A stretch of DNA of 64,000 bases, from the NCBI RefSeq assembly GCF_001999335.1, contig NZ_MLHS01000038.1, forward strand, positions 1 through 64,000. Direction: 5' to 3'. This document shows positions 33,721-43,713 of this stretch, in pieces (within the stretch, counting starts at the first letter, position 1; every line of letters begins with the position of its first letter). The position numbers were made by a program, and so were the translations under genes. The notes beneath the pieces are model-generated. The model was not told the origin of the DNA, searched no databases, and was given only the letters and a program-made list of their open reading frames with translations. Origin of the DNA: Rodentibacter sp. Ppn85. Lineage in GTDB: Bacteria; Pseudomonadota; Gammaproteobacteria; Enterobacterales; Pasteurellaceae.

Positions 33721-33740
33721 AGGCAAGAAAAAAGGCGGAA

Positions 33741-34553
33741 TTAATCCGCCTGTTCATTAAGTTTTAAAGCCTCATCAAGTCGTTTTCTAATAGTTTCCAG
33801 TGATCTTGATTTGGTTTCCGGTGTGTTCAAAACTTCCGTGATATGCTCTGTTACATCCTCGCTAATTTGTTTTTTGTTGATATTTTTACCTCTGATATAT
33901 TTATTCACATTAAAGTTTTGATTTGTGAGTAATTTCGCCATTGCGTCAATCATTAACAAATGCGTTTCCCGCTCGGTTGGATTGTAGTTTTCATCAAGAT
34001 TGCTTACTGGTAAAACTTCTTGGGAATTGGCCGCACTTTGCTGAGCCTGTAATTGGTTTTCAAGCTCGGTGATTTTGGCTTGTAATTCTTCTACGTTGCG
34101 GTCTTTTCCTTGATCGGATTTAGGGTGATTTTCATCAATACTTGAAATCATCGGATTATAAGGCGGTAATTCCCATTTATAGCCGTAGTGTTTCGCCCAC
34201 TTTTCTAATTCTACATGACCTATTGATAGACTTTCATCTATACTTTCAGGGTAAAGAACATCACTATTTTTTAATTCCCCCGTTTCTATAGCAGATTTTA
34301 AAGCTCGATAAATTGGGTAATAGCTATCATGTTTATGGCGATTAAACTTAGTTGGATTTAAACCTAGCAATAGTGCGACTGATTCCACTTCGCCAAAATA
34401 AGCCATAGAACAATAAGGCCGTAATTCAACCATTAGCTCCCTTTTAAAAGTGAATTTTTGCGTTTTTACTCCGTCAAGTTTAATGCCCAATGCGTTTTCC
34501 AATTCAGATTTATTTACATATAGTCTTTTTGCTTGCCATTCTTCGATCAACAT
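33741..34553 (-). CDS. hypothetical protein, 270 aa, coiled-coil
   Basis: Residues 1-130 are globular (WQAKRLYVNKSELENALGI, then ELEKWAKHYGYKWELPPYNP). A coiled coil (VEELQAKITELENQLQAQQ) follows, and then a helical end (SRSLETIRKRLDEALKLNE). I have no family assignment; proteins of this layout occur in Pasteurellaceae islands. It is followed by a gap with alpA operators and may be expressed separately from alpA. Confidence 0.6.
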   Translation of the reverse strand: MLIEEWQAKRLYVNKSELENALGIKLDGVKTQKFTFKRELMVELRPYCSMAYFGEVESVALLLGLNPTKFNRHKHDSYYPIYRALKSAIETGELKNSDVLYPESIDESLSIGHVELEKWAKHYGYKWELPPYNPMISSIDENHPKSDQGKDRNVEELQAKITELENQLQAQQSAANSQEVLPVSNLDENYNPTERETHLLMIDAMAKLLTNQNFNVNKYIRGKNINKKQISEDVTEHITEVLNTPETKSRSLETIRKRLDEALKLNEQAD

Positions 34554-34568
34554 GCCATCTCCCTATTC

Positions 34569-34829
34569 CTAGAACGGAATTTCTTCATCTATTTTGTAGC
34601 CTTGGTTTTTATTTATTGAGAATAGATAATCTCTTAGCGATTCTTTTTGAATGGTTAATCTTGGTTTAATTCCATTGTGTCTTTCATAAACACATACATT
34701 CTTTCCAGTTTCCTCAAGGATAGAAATAATTTGATAAGTCGCATTGATGATATTTTGGGAATTAACAAATTTAAGCAAATCAAAAATACTTACAAATTCA
34801 TCTTGCTGTTCTTCACTATTTGAAGTCAT
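34569..34829 (-). CDS. hypothetical protein, 86 aa
   Basis: Acidic N-terminus (NSEEQQDEFVSIFDLLKF), then a mixed strand/helix region (GKNVCVYERHNGIKPRLTI). An AAGGGGCG ribosome site precedes the ATG. Function unknown. It lies between the 270-aa gene and the integrase. Confidence 0.6.
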   Translation of the reverse strand: MTSNSEEQQDEFVSIFDLLKFVNSQNIINATYQIISILEETGKNVCVYERHNGIKPRLTIQKESLRDYLFSINKNQGYKIDEEIPF

Positions 34830-35038
34830 AAAACGCCCCTTAACGTTGCCCTTATTTGAGGAAGTGCGACAAATAGCAATAAGGGTTACTATCTTTCAGC
34901 GTGGTTAATTACGCCCCGCCTAGTCGCACCTGTTCGGCTTGTTAGTTTTTACTGGTTCTTATTATTTCATACGTTTTTATGCGTTTCAATGTGTTTTTAT
35001 ACAGTAAATAAAAGAGGTAAATGCCAGCCGCACTTTTT

Positions 35039-36268
35039 CTAAATATCCACCAGCGACAAAGAACAACGTTCTACATAATCGCCCCATAGCTGCATAACTT
35101 CTATACGCTGTTCTAGGTAATCAGAACGGTTATAGGCTTTTCGGGTTTGGTCGGCGATGATATGAGATAAACAAGCCTCCACCACGTCATAATTAATCAG
35201 TTGTTCATTTAGATAAGTGCTGGCAATACTGCGTAAACCGTGGGCGGCAAGTTTGCCGGCATATTTGCCACCAGCGATCAATTTAATCGCCCTATTTGCG
35301 GTTTGTGGGTTCATTGCTTGGTTGGCTTTCATCTCACTTTGAAAGATATATTGCTCGCCAGCAGTGAGCTTTTTCATCTTGTCTAACAGTTGCATAGCTT
35401 GGGTAGATAACGGGACGATATGGCCACGCTTACCGCCTTTCATCTTCTCGGCAGGAATAGCCCATAGCTTTTGATTAAAATCAATTTCCGCCCATTCAGC
35501 ACTCACCGCTTCTTTAGGGCGCACCATGGTTAATAGTTGCCATTTGATTAATAGCTTTACTTGCATTGAGCTGTTGCTATCTCGTAAATCAGAAAGAAAT
35601 TCAGGCAATAATTCAGGGCGGATAGTGGGATTGTTCTCGCTGGTGGGCGCACTAAAACTTGATGCCACATTTACGCACTTATTAAACTCAATCAAGCCAC
35701 CATTTACGGCAAAATTTAGAATTTCATTAAGTAAACGGATCACCCGTTGAAGAGTGTCATTTATGTCACGCTCCTTGAGTGGAGTTAATGTCTCAATCAC
35801 TAACTTAGGTGTGATAGTAGATATGGGCATACTGCCTAGCTTTGGGAATAGGTGTTTTTCAAGTCGTCCCCAATTCTTCTCAAGTGTTTTAGGTTGAACT
35901 TCATCCGCTTTCTTTTCTTTCCACTTCTCTGCCACTGCAAGCAAGGTATTTATTAGCCGTTCTTGCTCTTCTGCGCTTTGCTGTTGCCGGTATTGTTGCG
36001 GATCGATATTTTGTGCAAGCAATGATAAAAATTCATCTCTGACCTTGCGTGCTTGTGATAAAGAAATATCGGGGTATCTACCCAAGCTAATTTCTGTTCG
36101 CTTAGGTGGGTAGGTATGAGGCTTGTAATAATTAAACCGCCATAGTTTTGAGCCAGTAGATTTTACACTTAAATAAAGACCGCCACCATCAAGCAGCTTA
36201 TAGTCTTTTTTACTTACCTTTGCTCGCTCTATTTCGATATTTGTCAAAGGTTTCGTTATTCTTGCCAT
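35039..36268 (-). CDS. tyrosine integrase, P4 type
   Basis: 409 aa. The N-terminal DUF4102-type arm-binding domain (LLDGGGLYLSVKSTGSKLWRF), a SAM-like core-binding domain and the catalytic domain are complete. The active residues are Arg in MVRPKEA (250), HGLR (343-346), His in LSHI (369) and Tyr in RKAYNRSDYLEQR (379). It is the outermost gene, pointing away from the tRNA whose 3' end is the target site. It should drive integration and, with an excisionase such as AlpA, excision. Confidence 0.95.
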   Translation of the reverse strand: MARITKPLTNIEIERAKVSKKDYKLLDGGGLYLSVKSTGSKLWRFNYYKPHTYPPKRTEISLGRYPDISLSQARKVRDEFLSLLAQNIDPQQYRQQQSAEEQERLINTLLAVAEKWKEKKADEVQPKTLEKNWGRLEKHLFPKLGSMPISTITPKLVIETLTPLKERDINDTLQRVIRLLNEILNFAVNGGLIEFNKCVNVASSFSAPTSENNPTIRPELLPEFLSDLRDSNSSMQVKLLIKWQLLTMVRPKEAVSAEWAEIDFNQKLWAIPAEKMKGGKRGHIVPLSTQAMQLLDKMKKLTAGEQYIFQSEMKANQAMNPQTANRAIKLIAGGKYAGKLAAHGLRSIASTYLNEQLINYDVVEACLSHIIADQTRKAYNRSDYLEQRIEVMQLWGDYVERCSLSLVDI

Positions 36269-36300
36269 ATTTTTTGGTTTTAGCAGTGCGCCTATTTGAG

Positions 36301-36436
36301 TTTTAGTAGTATGAAAAATCGGTTTAGTAGTACGATTTAAAGTGTTTTCAAGCCTTGTATTGATTGAGTTTTGAGCGTTTTAGTAGTACGCAAATTTAGC
36401 CTTTCTAAAACGTACTACTAAATGTACTACTAAAAA
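36301..36436. repeat. arm-type integrase sites beside the integrase
   Basis: TTTTAGTAGTATG (36301-36313), TTTAGTAGTACG (36323-36334), TTTTAGTAGTACG (36378-36390), then inverted CGTACTACTAAA (36411-36422) and TGTACTACTAAAA (36424-36436). Matching copies at 20660-20684 on the opposite end identify them as P/P' arm sites. Confidence 0.72.
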
Positions 36437-36565
36437 ACATTGCTGTAAACGTATAAACTCGTAAGAAAACGTATGAAGAAATAAAGTAAAATGGCGTTAA
36501 GACTAGTATTTATAAGGGTTTAGTTTATGAAAACGTAAGAGGAAATAAGAAGAGAAAAGTCCGTT

Positions 36566-36642
36566 TGGTCCCCCCTACCGGACTTGAACCAGTGACCAAG
36601 CGATTATGAGTCGCCTGCTCTAACCAACTGAGCTAAGGGGGG
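36566..36642 (-). tRNA. tRNA-Ile2 (CAU anticodon, lysidine-modified type)
   Basis: 77 nt including encoded CCA. Acceptor CCCCCCT/AGGGGGG, anticodon arm GGCGA-CTCATAA-TCGCT and T-arm ACTGG-TTCAAGT-CCGGT. Across the D- and anticodon arms it matches E. coli ileX (TTAGCTCAGTGGTTAGAGC-like, GGCGACTCATAATCGCT). It therefore reads as the minor isoleucine tRNA for AUA after lysidine modification rather than a methionine tRNA. Its 3' half is the insertion target of the element. Confidence 0.9.
36575..36588. other. attachment site, right (inside tRNA-Ile2)
   Basis: CTACCGGACTTGAA, identical to 20593-20606. The element restores the tRNA 3' end on integration, so the gene stays functional. Confidence 0.8.
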
Positions 36643-36689
36643 AAACGCGGGTGATTATAGAGAAATAATTACGCTAAGTCTATAAGCAA

Positions 36690-36720
36690 AAGGATGGTCG
36701 CTTGAAAAATAACCATCCTT
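36690..36720 (-). terminator. glyS terminator
   Basis: AAGGATGGT (36690-36698) and ACCATCCTT (36712-36720) form a 9-bp stem; on the - strand TTTTGCTTAT follows. It starts 10 bp after the glyS stop. Confidence 0.75.
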
Positions 36721-36730
36721 GCACTTGTAC

Positions 36731-38800
36731 TTATTGAAGTAACGAAATATCCGCCACTTGTAAGAACAAATTACGTAAATTATTTAAAATAGCTAAACGA
36801 TTTTGGCGTAATTTTGGATCGTCCGCATTGACCATTACTTTATCAAAAAAGTTATCAACCGCCTCGCGCAAGCCGGCCAAACGATCTAACGCTGCCTGAT
36901 ATTTACCCTGTTCAAAGAGCGGCGAAAGTTCTGATTGCAATGCAAGCACTTGCTCTGCAAGCACTTTCTCTTCCTCTTCGAGCAATAAAGTGCGGTCAAT
37001 TTGTGATGAGATTTCACCTTCCACTTTCGCTAGAATATTACTCACACGCTTATTGGCGGAAGCAAGTGCTTCTGCACTGTCGAGGGTGCGGAAATGAGAT
37101 ACGGCACGCACACGGGCATCAAAATCAGCCGGTTTGGTCGGACGACGGGCCAGCACCGCTTGAATCACATCAACGGCAATGCCTTCGTCTTGGTACCACG
37201 CACGGAAACGACCAAGCATAAAATCCACTACATCGGCAACCACATTTTCATTGGTAAGTTTATCACCGAAAAATGCAGATGATTTTTGCACTAAATCCTC
37301 AAGATCAAGAGGTAAATTCTTCTCTACGATAATGCGTAATACACCCAATGCCGCACGGCGTAAGGCAAACGGGTCGGCACTGCCTTTTGGAGCTTGTCCG
37401 ATACCGAAAATCCCAGTGAGAGTGTCAAATTTATCCGCCAAAGCAACCGCACTTGCCACCAAAGATTTTGGCAATGCATCGCCAGAGAAACGTGGCATAT
37501 ATTGTTCGTTTAACGCCACTGCCACTTCTTCATCTTCGCCGTCGTAACGGGCGTAATGCATCCCCATTACCCCCTGTGTGTCGGTAAACTCAAACACCAT
37601 ATTGGTCATTAAATCACATTTGGAGAGTAAGCCAGCCCTTTTCGCTTTGGCTTCGTCCGCCCCGATTTGTTTTGCAATTTCACCTGCCAACTGCTCAATG
37701 CGAGCGGTTTTATCCCGCAATGTGCCGAGTTGTTGTTGGAACAACACTGTTTCCAAACATGGTAAGCGATCCACCAATTTTTGTTTTAAGTCGGTTTTGA
37801 AGAAGAATTCTGCATCCGTTAAACGTGGACGTACAACTTTTTCATTACCCTCAATAATCGCTGTAGGATCATCGGGATTAATATTGGAAACGAAGATAAA
37901 GTGCGGTAATAATTTACCCTCTTTGTCATAAATCGGGAAATATTTTTGGTCGCCTTTCATGGTATAAACTAAGGCCTCCGCCGGCACGGCAAGAAAACGC
38001 TCTTCAAATTTCGCCGTCAATACATTCGGATATTCCACTAACGACGTAACTTCATCAAGCAAATCTTCTTCAATATCAGCCACACCGCCAAGTGCGGCAG
38101 CGTTTTCTTGCGATTTTGCCAAAATCTCTGCTTTACGTTCATTGAAATCGGCAATGACCGAGCCTTTCTCTTTCAGTAATTGCGGGTATTGATCGGCGTG
38201 TTGAATTTCAAACTCACGTTCCCCTAAAAAACGGTGACCACGAATAGTACGGCCGCTTGCCACACCTAAAATTTCACCTTCAATGAGTTCATCGCCAAGT
38301 AACATGGTGACAGTATGAACAGGGCGAATAAATTGCACAGTTTTGTCAGCCCAACGCATTGGTTTTGGAATAGGTAATTTTGCTAAAGCGTTCGCCACTA
38401 TGTCGCCAAGCAAATTTTTGGTCGGCTGACCTTCGATTTTCGCACGATAAACTAGCCATTCACCTTTATCCGTCACAAGGCGTTCCGCTTGATCCACAGT
38501 GATACCACAACCACGCGCCCAGCCTTCTGCCGCTTTGGTTGTGTTGCCTCCGACATCAAACGCTGCGGATATTGCAGGCCCACGTTTTTCAATTTCTTTG
38601 CTCGATTGTTGCGTCGCAAGCGCTAACACTTTCACGGCCAAGCGGCGTGATGCCGCAAACCATTCGATTTTATCAAATGCTAGACCTGCTTGATTTAATT
38701 CTGCCTGTACGTTATCCGAAAAAGCAGTAGCTAATGTTTTCAGAGCTTTTGGCGGCAGCTCTTCTGTGCCGATCTCTACGAGGAAATTTTGGGTTGTCAT
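36731..38800 (-). CDS. glyS: glycyl-tRNA synthetase, beta subunit
   Basis: 689 aa, the normal length of the beta subunit of the tetrameric bacterial glycyl-tRNA synthetase, which binds tRNA-Gly. The start [19 protein letters not shown], the FIRPVH segment and TYSF-like KRVSNILAK near the end are characteristic. The catalytic alpha subunit glyQ is upstream on the same strand (40584), with four small genes between instead of the usual direct neighbour. Confidence 0.97.
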   Translation of the reverse strand: MTTQNFLVEIGTEELPPKALKTLATAFSDNVQAELNQAGLAFDKIEWFAASRRLAVKVLALATQQSSKEIEKRGPAISAAFDVGGNTTKAAEGWARGCGITVDQAERLVTDKGEWLVYRAKIEGQPTKNLLGDIVANALAKLPIPKPMRWADKTVQFIRPVHTVTMLLGDELIEGEILGVASGRTIRGHRFLGEREFEIQHADQYPQLLKEKGSVIADFNERKAEILAKSQENAAALGGVADIEEDLLDEVTSLVEYPNVLTAKFEERFLAVPAEALVYTMKGDQKYFPIYDKEGKLLPHFIFVSNINPDDPTAIIEGNEKVVRPRLTDAEFFFKTDLKQKLVDRLPCLETVLFQQQLGTLRDKTARIEQLAGEIAKQIGADEAKAKRAGLLSKCDLMTNMVFEFTDTQGVMGMHYARYDGEDEEVAVALNEQYMPRFSGDALPKSLVASAVALADKFDTLTGIFGIGQAPKGSADPFALRRAALGVLRIIVEKNLPLDLEDLVQKSSAFFGDKLTNENVVADVVDFMLGRFRAWYQDEGIAVDVIQAVLARRPTKPADFDARVRAVSHFRTLDSAEALASANKRVSNILAKVEGEISSQIDRTLLLEEEEKVLAEQVLALQSELSPLFEQGKYQAALDRLAGLREAVDNFFDKVMVNADDPKLRQNRLAILNNLRNLFLQVADISLLQ

Positions 38801-38939
38801 TGTCTTTTCCCTTATCTAAAAATTCCGTGGGTTAAAATTATTATTTATTTGTTGCCATAATTTTGGGCTTTATATCAGTTTGATTAGTTCGCAATTTAGC
38901 GCTTTCCTTTAAATATTTTTCGCAAGGCTGAATAATTTA

Positions 38940-39389
38940 TTAGCTCGCTAAAGCTCCAATCGAGCTATAAAAACTCAACGCATAGCGAATACCAAAGATG
39001 AATACCATAAACATTGCAACAATATTGACAATCAAGAAAAAAATAAGCTGTTTGATGTTGGTTTCTTGCCAAAGGTTTTTAAACATTACCCAGCCGGTTT
39101 CTTGCCGGTTGTCGTCTTTATTATGTAATTCGTTTAGCCCTTTTAGCATTTTTCTGCTGAAACCAACAATGTTAATCAGCATTACACTAAAAGCGATAAA
39201 TGCGGATGATAATCCAAAGAAAATCAGCAAGCTAATATCTAAATCAAATTGAGCATGTTCCACAGTATTGAACATAAACAAAGCCAACGATAAAAATAAT
39301 ACCGCAGGAGTAAGGTTACGCAGAAACATTAAATAATCATCGCCAATTTTAAATAGAAATTGCCAAAAACTGATTTTCTGTTTAGACAT
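38940..39389 (-). CDS. hypothetical inner-membrane protein, 149 aa
   Basis: Four predicted membrane spans (about residues 25-43, 50-75, 112-130, 125-147) with a charged loop (LNELHNKDDNRQETGW) between the second and third. The start shares one base with the preceding lipoprotein stop (TAATG). I do not recognise a family. Its place between glyQ and glyS is shared with the small genes below. Confidence 0.7.
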   Translation of the reverse strand: MSKQKISFWQFLFKIGDDYLMFLRNLTPAVLFLSLALFMFNTVEHAQFDLDISLLIFFGLSSAFIAFSVMLINIVGFSRKMLKGLNELHNKDDNRQETGWVMFKNLWQETNIKQLIFFLIVNIVAMFMVFIFGIRYALSFYSSIGALAS

Positions 39390-39625
39390 TATTTATGGAT
39401 TGTCCTGTTTTTAGTTCTAATTGCCCGCATTCGATTATGATACTCTTCATTGTTAACTGGTGATACACACTGTTGTTTTATATAGGAGAAACTTTCTCCG
39501 GCAGAAACTAAACAACCATACATATCTCGTTTTCCAACAATTTGTGCTGTTTGTGTTTGAGATGTTTGGCTGCAAGCCGTTAAAACACAGGCAAAAACAA
39601 CCGCACTTAGAATTTTTTTCATCAT
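39389..39625 (-). CDS. small lipoprotein, 78 aa
   Basis: Signal peptide MMKKILSAVVFACVLTAC with lipobox LTAC, then a Ser/Thr/Gln linker and a domain with two Cys (DMYGCLVSAGE, YIKQQCVSP) that may form a disulfide. Start overlaps the preceding gene by 4 bp (ATGA). An uptake signal lies near the start. Function unknown. Confidence 0.75.
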   Translation of the reverse strand: MMKKILSAVVFACVLTACSQTSQTQTAQIVGKRDMYGCLVSAGESFSYIKQQCVSPVNNEEYHNRMRAIRTKNRTIHK

Positions 39626-39885
39626 TTTTTAAATCTCTCCACAAGTAAATTCACATCTAAAATAACGCGATCATTCTCCAATAACAAAGCAGGAAAGTCC
39701 GCATAGCCTTGGGCTTTTACATTATCAAAAGCGGAGTGACGATCTCGTAAGCGCAGCCATTGTTTTAAATTAGGAATAGAAGATAATACTTCTACTCCTT
39801 CATAATCCACGTCCAAACGTTTCAGCTCTGCCACAAAAGGAGCGGTATCCGGGCATTGTTCCGCATAGTAAAGAATCGGTTTCAT
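39622..39885 (-). CDS. glutaredoxin-like protein, 87 aa
   Basis: Thioredoxin-fold start PILYYAEQCPDTAPFVAEL. The usual CPxC is reduced to C-P-D-T, a monothiol arrangement. A cis-Pro loop FPALLLENDRVI follows, as in glutaredoxins. The start overlaps the stop of the following 217-aa gene's neighbour by one base (TAATG). A redox or glutathione-binding role is likely; the substrate is unknown. Confidence 0.7.
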   Translation of the reverse strand: MKPILYYAEQCPDTAPFVAELKRLDVDYEGVEVLSSIPNLKQWLRLRDRHSAFDNVKAQGYADFPALLLENDRVILDVNLLVERFKK

Positions 39886-40538
39886 TATTCACTTTCTTTT
39901 TGCGCCGCAAGTGCGGTCGGATTTGGCGTTGGCTCTGCAATTTTGGTTAAACGGTTGCGATCCGTATGGTGAAAAGGTTCATCATAATTTGGGATTAGCA
40001 TAACCGTATCTTGCTCGTAAGACCAAGTACCGTCATCATTGATTTTAACCTTGATCGTATAACTTTCAGTGGTGAAATTTTGCTCGATAAACGGATTGGA
40101 AATAATACCGTTTGTGAGTGAACCCCGCACCGCTTTCACGGTAAATTCTTTTGCATCCGCCGGTGCATTGCCGGTTGCAATAAGCGTTTGTCCACGCGGA
40201 ATGCTTAAGGTAAAGAGAATATTGCCCGTTGCCGGTTCCCATAACCAATAACCCACTTGATCGTGAAAGGTTTCCACTTCATTTGGCTGAACAATACGGG
40301 TGTGATAACGCAAACCATAGAAAAGTTGAGGCCCGTTCGTTTGTGCGTCAATCGGTTGTAACTCTACCCGTTCAATATAAGGATCTTTTTCCGCGCCTTC
40401 CGCTTTAGGGTTAATATCTAAGCCACGCTTACCTTCCCAAATGCCCGCAAGTCCGGTTAATGGACCAAGATTAGCCAGCGTATTCACATCCGGCTCGGCT
40501 TCTGTATAAATATCTTTTGGATATTGAAAATCGCTCAT
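39885..40538 (-). CDS. FABP-like/heme-binding beta-barrel protein
   Basis: 217 aa with the nitrobindin/THAP4-type beta-barrel layout: LGPLTGLAGIWEGKRG, then QLFYGLRYHTRI, FHDQVGYWLWEPAT and ISNPFIEQNFTTESY. Such proteins bind heme or other hydrophobic ligands; a His ligand is not obvious near the usual place. It is co-transcribed with the glutaredoxin-like gene (1-bp overlap) and lies 45 bp after glyQ. Physiological role unknown. Confidence 0.75.
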   Translation of the reverse strand: MSDFQYPKDIYTEAEPDVNTLANLGPLTGLAGIWEGKRGLDINPKAEGAEKDPYIERVELQPIDAQTNGPQLFYGLRYHTRIVQPNEVETFHDQVGYWLWEPATGNILFTLSIPRGQTLIATGNAPADAKEFTVKAVRGSLTNGIISNPFIEQNFTTESYTIKVKINDDGTWSYEQDTVMLIPNYDEPFHHTDRNRLTKIAEPTPNPTALAAQKESE

Positions 40539-40583
40539 CCTATCTCCTATTTCATCAATCTCTAAAGTGCGGTTATTTTCAGG

Positions 40584-41492
40584 TTATTTTTTACAACCGG
40601 GGAAACCGAGGGCTTCACGGCTGGCGTAGTAGGCTTCGGCAACGCCTTTGGTTAAGGCTCGGATACGCAAAATATAGCGTTGGCGTTCGGTAACGGAAAT
40701 CGCTTTGCGGGCATCAAGCAAGTTGAAACTATGTGCCGCTTTTAAAATGCGTTCGTACGCCGGCAACGGCAGTGGTTTTTCTAACGCTAATAATTGTTGG
40801 GCTTCTTTTTCATATTGATCGAAACAGTAGAATAAGAAATCCGTGTTGGCATATTCAAAATTATAGGTGGATTGTTCCACTTCGTTTTGATGGAACACAT
40901 CACCGTAGGTGGTTTTGCCGAGCGGACCGTCCGACCAAACCAGATCGTACACGCTGTCCACGCCTTGGATGTACATTGCCAAACGTTCTAAGCCGTAGGT
41001 AATTTCACCCGTCACAGGTTTACATTCCAAACCGCCGACTTGTTGGAAATAGGTGAATTGGGTCACTTCCATTCCGTTCAACCACACTTCCCAGCCTAAG
41101 CCCCACGCCCCAAGGGTCGGATTTTCCCAGTTATCTTCGACAAAACGAATATCGTTTTGGGTAGGATCGAAACCAAGCATTTTCAGGCTATCGAGATAAA
41201 GCTCTTGAATATTGTCCGGAGACGGTTTAATCACCACTTGGAATTGGTAATAATGCTGCAAACGGTTTGGATTTTCGCCGTAACGACCGTCAGTCGGGCG
41301 ACGGGACGGCTGTACATAGGCGAATGCCATTGGCTCCGGGCCTAGCGCACGTAATGCTGTCATCGGGTGAGACGTTCCCGCCCCCACTTCCATATCAAAC
41401 GGCTGAACAATAGTGCACCCCTGTTTTGCCCAGTAATCTTGTAGGGCGAGAATCATGCCTTGGAAGGTTTTTACATTGAATTGATTGCTCAT
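40584..41492 (-). CDS. glyQ: glycyl-tRNA synthetase, alpha subunit
   Basis: The catalytic subunit, 302 aa (E. coli 303). Motifs: [59 protein letters not shown] and [16 protein letters not shown]. The ATG at 41492 ([12 protein letters not shown]) matches the family; the frame is open upstream but reads as non-coding. It is the first gene of the glyQ-...-glyS cluster. Confidence 0.97.
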   Translation of the reverse strand: MSNQFNVKTFQGMILALQDYWAKQGCTIVQPFDMEVGAGTSHPMTALRALGPEPMAFAYVQPSRRPTDGRYGENPNRLQHYYQFQVVIKPSPDNIQELYLDSLKMLGFDPTQNDIRFVEDNWENPTLGAWGLGWEVWLNGMEVTQFTYFQQVGGLECKPVTGEITYGLERLAMYIQGVDSVYDLVWSDGPLGKTTYGDVFHQNEVEQSTYNFEYANTDFLFYCFDQYEKEAQQLLALEKPLPLPAYERILKAAHSFNLLDARKAISVTERQRYILRIRALTKGVAEAYYASREALGFPGCKK

Positions 41493-41686
41493 AATCTTGA
41501 ATCTAAATGTGATAAAAATACAGGCATTATACTTGAAACAGCAGGGCGGATAAAAGCAAAAAGTGCGGTTAAAAATCCCCGCAATTTTTATGAATAGAAT
41601 TTGCATTCCCTATGAAAAATCTCAACTATGAAAGCCAATAGAGTTATGTCAAAATGCTCTCTTACTCACCCTAAAGGAACATATCT

Positions 41687-43636
41687 ATGAAAAAAAATCT
41701 TATTACAACCGCACTTTTGCTCGGTTTCTCCGCCTTTGTATATGCGGAATCTTCCCACACAGAACTGCCTTCCATTAACGTTTATTCCGCTTATGCAACA
41801 CCGGTAAATCAAGATCAAACTGCGTCATCAGTTACAGTATTGACCGAACAAGATTTCTCCGCACGTAATGCAACTTATGTAAGTGATGTGCTGAAAACGG
41901 TGCCGGGCGTTTCAATGATGAGCTATGGCGGACGAGGCTCGCTTACTAATTTCTTGATCCGTGGGGCTGATGCGAATCATACTGCTGTAGTAATTGATGG
42001 TGTGAAAATCAATCCGGTTACAGGATACGGCTATGATTTTGGCGGTTTGGCTTTAAGCAATATTGACCGCATTGAAGTGTTGCGCGGAGAACAATCGGCT
42101 TTGTGGGGCAGTGATGCAATGGGTGGGGTGATTTATATCACAACCAAAAGTGGCCTCTATAAAGAAAAACCATTTAATATTGATTTTGACTTAGGTACCG
42201 GCTCGCACCGTACACGTGACGGCTCGGTTACTGTTTCAGGCTACAATAACGGATTTTATTACTCGCTTCATGGCGATAGCCATCGCACACGCGGTATTTC
42301 TGCAATTAGCTCAGATATTTTCCATTACACTGCTGAAAATGGTACAACTTTCAAAACTGGTGGTGCAGTTGAAAAAGATCGTTTCCATCGTGATAATGCC
42401 TCTTTACGTGTCGGCTATGATGTTGGGGATAAAGGTATTGAGCTCTTATCCTCACACTCATCACAATCAGGTCATTACGATACCTCAGCTTATGCAAACG
42501 GTCATTTAATGGAAACAAACCCCAATTTTGATAATTACACTCGTACTCGTGAAACTATTTTTAAATTAAGCGGTTATATCGGTAGCGAGCAGGAATTATT
42601 CAAACAAAAAGCAAGTGTTAGCCATATTAAAACTGATAGCGATACAACAGAATTTGGTGGCTCAAACAGCAGCTACGATAGCAAAAAACTGAATGCGAAC
42701 TACCAATTAGACATCAATTTCGATAATGAAGGTTATATCAAACAAGGCGTGAGCGTATTGGGTGAATATCAAAACAGCCATTATGATGCACAATCTACTT
42801 ATGCAATATTCCAAAATAAAAAACTAACCGAAAAAAGTGTCGCAACAGAATACCGTTTATTCACTGAAGATGATCACAGCTTAACAATCAGTGGTCGTTA
42901 TAACGACAGCTCACAATATGAAAATGCATGGACAGGCCGTATTTCGGGAGCTTATCGCGTATCACCAAACTTCCATGTTCACGCAAGCTTAGGCACTGCT
43001 ATCCAAAATCCAACCATTACCGAATACTACGGCTGGAATGGTAGCTTTATCGGCAACCCAAACTTAAAGCCTGAACGCAGCCGAGGTGGCGATTTAGGTT
43101 TATTGATGGAAACTAATGACAAAGCTCATAGCCTTGATATAACGTATTTTGGGCGCAATGTGGATCGACTTATCACAACTGAAACCACCGGTATATGGCC
43201 AAATTCTGTTTCTCGTTCCGTAAATGCTGAAGGTACAACGCAAATTAAAGGCGTTGAAGTGGCATATAAAGGCAAGTTCACTGAAAAATTGACCGCTTAC
43301 GGCAACTACACTTATATGCGTGCTAAAAATAGCAACGGTATTGAAGTCGCATACCGACCAAAACATACTGCAAATGCTGGCATAGCATATCAAATTACCG
43401 AAAAATTAGGAGCAGACACTAACGTTTCTTATATAGGCAACCGCATTGGCTCTTACCCATTACGCACCAAATTACCGTCTTATACTTTGGTAAATTTAGG
43501 CGCAAATTATCAAGTCATTCCAAACTTAACGGTATATGCCAATCTAAACAACCTATTTGACAAAAAATATGAAAACATTCTTGGCTACGGCCAAGACGGT
43601 CGTAATATCTATGTTGGTTTAAAAGGGTCGTTCTAA
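41687..43636 (+). CDS. TonB-dependent outer-membrane receptor (BtuB-like)
   Basis: 649 aa. Signal peptide ending FVYA, then a TonB-box-like segment (LPSINVYS), plug domain (VLTEQDFSARNATYVSDVLKTVPGV, then GGRGSLTNFLIRG, VVIDGVKINP, RGEQSALWGSDAMGG) and a 22-strand barrel ending in Phe. The small plug and overall length resemble BtuB and related cobalamin/siderophore receptors. No cobalamin riboswitch or Fur box is clear upstream, so the ligand is open. An uptake signal encodes part of the signal peptide (TTALLLG region). Confidence 0.88.
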   Translation: MKKNLITTALLLGFSAFVYAESSHTELPSINVYSAYATPVNQDQTASSVTVLTEQDFSARNATYVSDVLKTVPGVSMMSYGGRGSLTNFLIRGADANHTAVVIDGVKINPVTGYGYDFGGLALSNIDRIEVLRGEQSALWGSDAMGGVIYITTKSGLYKEKPFNIDFDLGTGSHRTRDGSVTVSGYNNGFYYSLHGDSHRTRGISAISSDIFHYTAENGTTFKTGGAVEKDRFHRDNASLRVGYDVGDKGIELLSSHSSQSGHYDTSAYANGHLMETNPNFDNYTRTRETIFKLSGYIGSEQELFKQKASVSHIKTDSDTTEFGGSNSSYDSKKLNANYQLDINFDNEGYIKQGVSVLGEYQNSHYDAQSTYAIFQNKKLTEKSVATEYRLFTEDDHSLTISGRYNDSSQYENAWTGRISGAYRVSPNFHVHASLGTAIQNPTITEYYGWNGSFIGNPNLKPERSRGGDLGLLMETNDKAHSLDITYFGRNVDRLITTETTGIWPNSVSRSVNAEGTTQIKGVEVAYKGKFTEKLTAYGNYTYMRAKNSNGIEVAYRPKHTANAGIAYQITEKLGADTNVSYIGNRIGSYPLRTKLPSYTLVNLGANYQVIPNLTVYANLNNLFDKKYENILGYGQDGRNIYVGLKGSF

Positions 43637-43639
43637 CAA

Positions 43640-43667
43640 AAAGTGCGGTCAATTTCGACCGCACTTT
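43640..43667 (+). terminator. terminator of the TonB-dependent receptor (paired uptake signals)
   Basis: AAAGTGCGGTC (43640-43650) and GACCGCACTTT (43657-43667) form an 11-bp stem right after the stop. Only a modest T-tract follows. Confidence 0.65.
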
Positions 43668-43713
43668 ACAGTGTATTATGTAGCTTACGCACAAATAAAA
43701 AATTGATACAAAA

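Larger units (their letters stand above)
20593..36588. mobile_element. integrated satellite-like genetic element in tRNA-Ile2
   Basis: About 16.0 kb bounded by the direct repeat CTACCGGACTTGAA, one copy inside the 3' part of the tRNA gene. It holds a tyrosine integrase next to the tRNA, AlpA, antirepressors, a DUF927 ATPase, an iteron array, a toxin-antitoxin pair and many tiny genes. All are on the - strand. No portal, terminase large subunit, capsid, tail, relaxase or type IV secretion genes are recognisable. The integrase-alpA-replication layout fits P4-like satellites and Gram-negative phage-inducible islands; a decayed prophage is the alternative. Uptake signals are about three times rarer than outside. 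Confidence 0.85.

Noticed and set aside
36566-36642. tRNA with CAT anticodon read as methionine tRNA
   Set aside because: The D-arm and anticodon arm match E. coli ileX, not elongator or initiator Met tRNA, so tRNA-Ile2 is the better call.
41493-41686. Cobalamin riboswitch or Fur box before the TonB-dependent receptor
   Set aside because: I looked for a B12-box-like motif and a GATAATGAT-type palindrome and found neither clearly.
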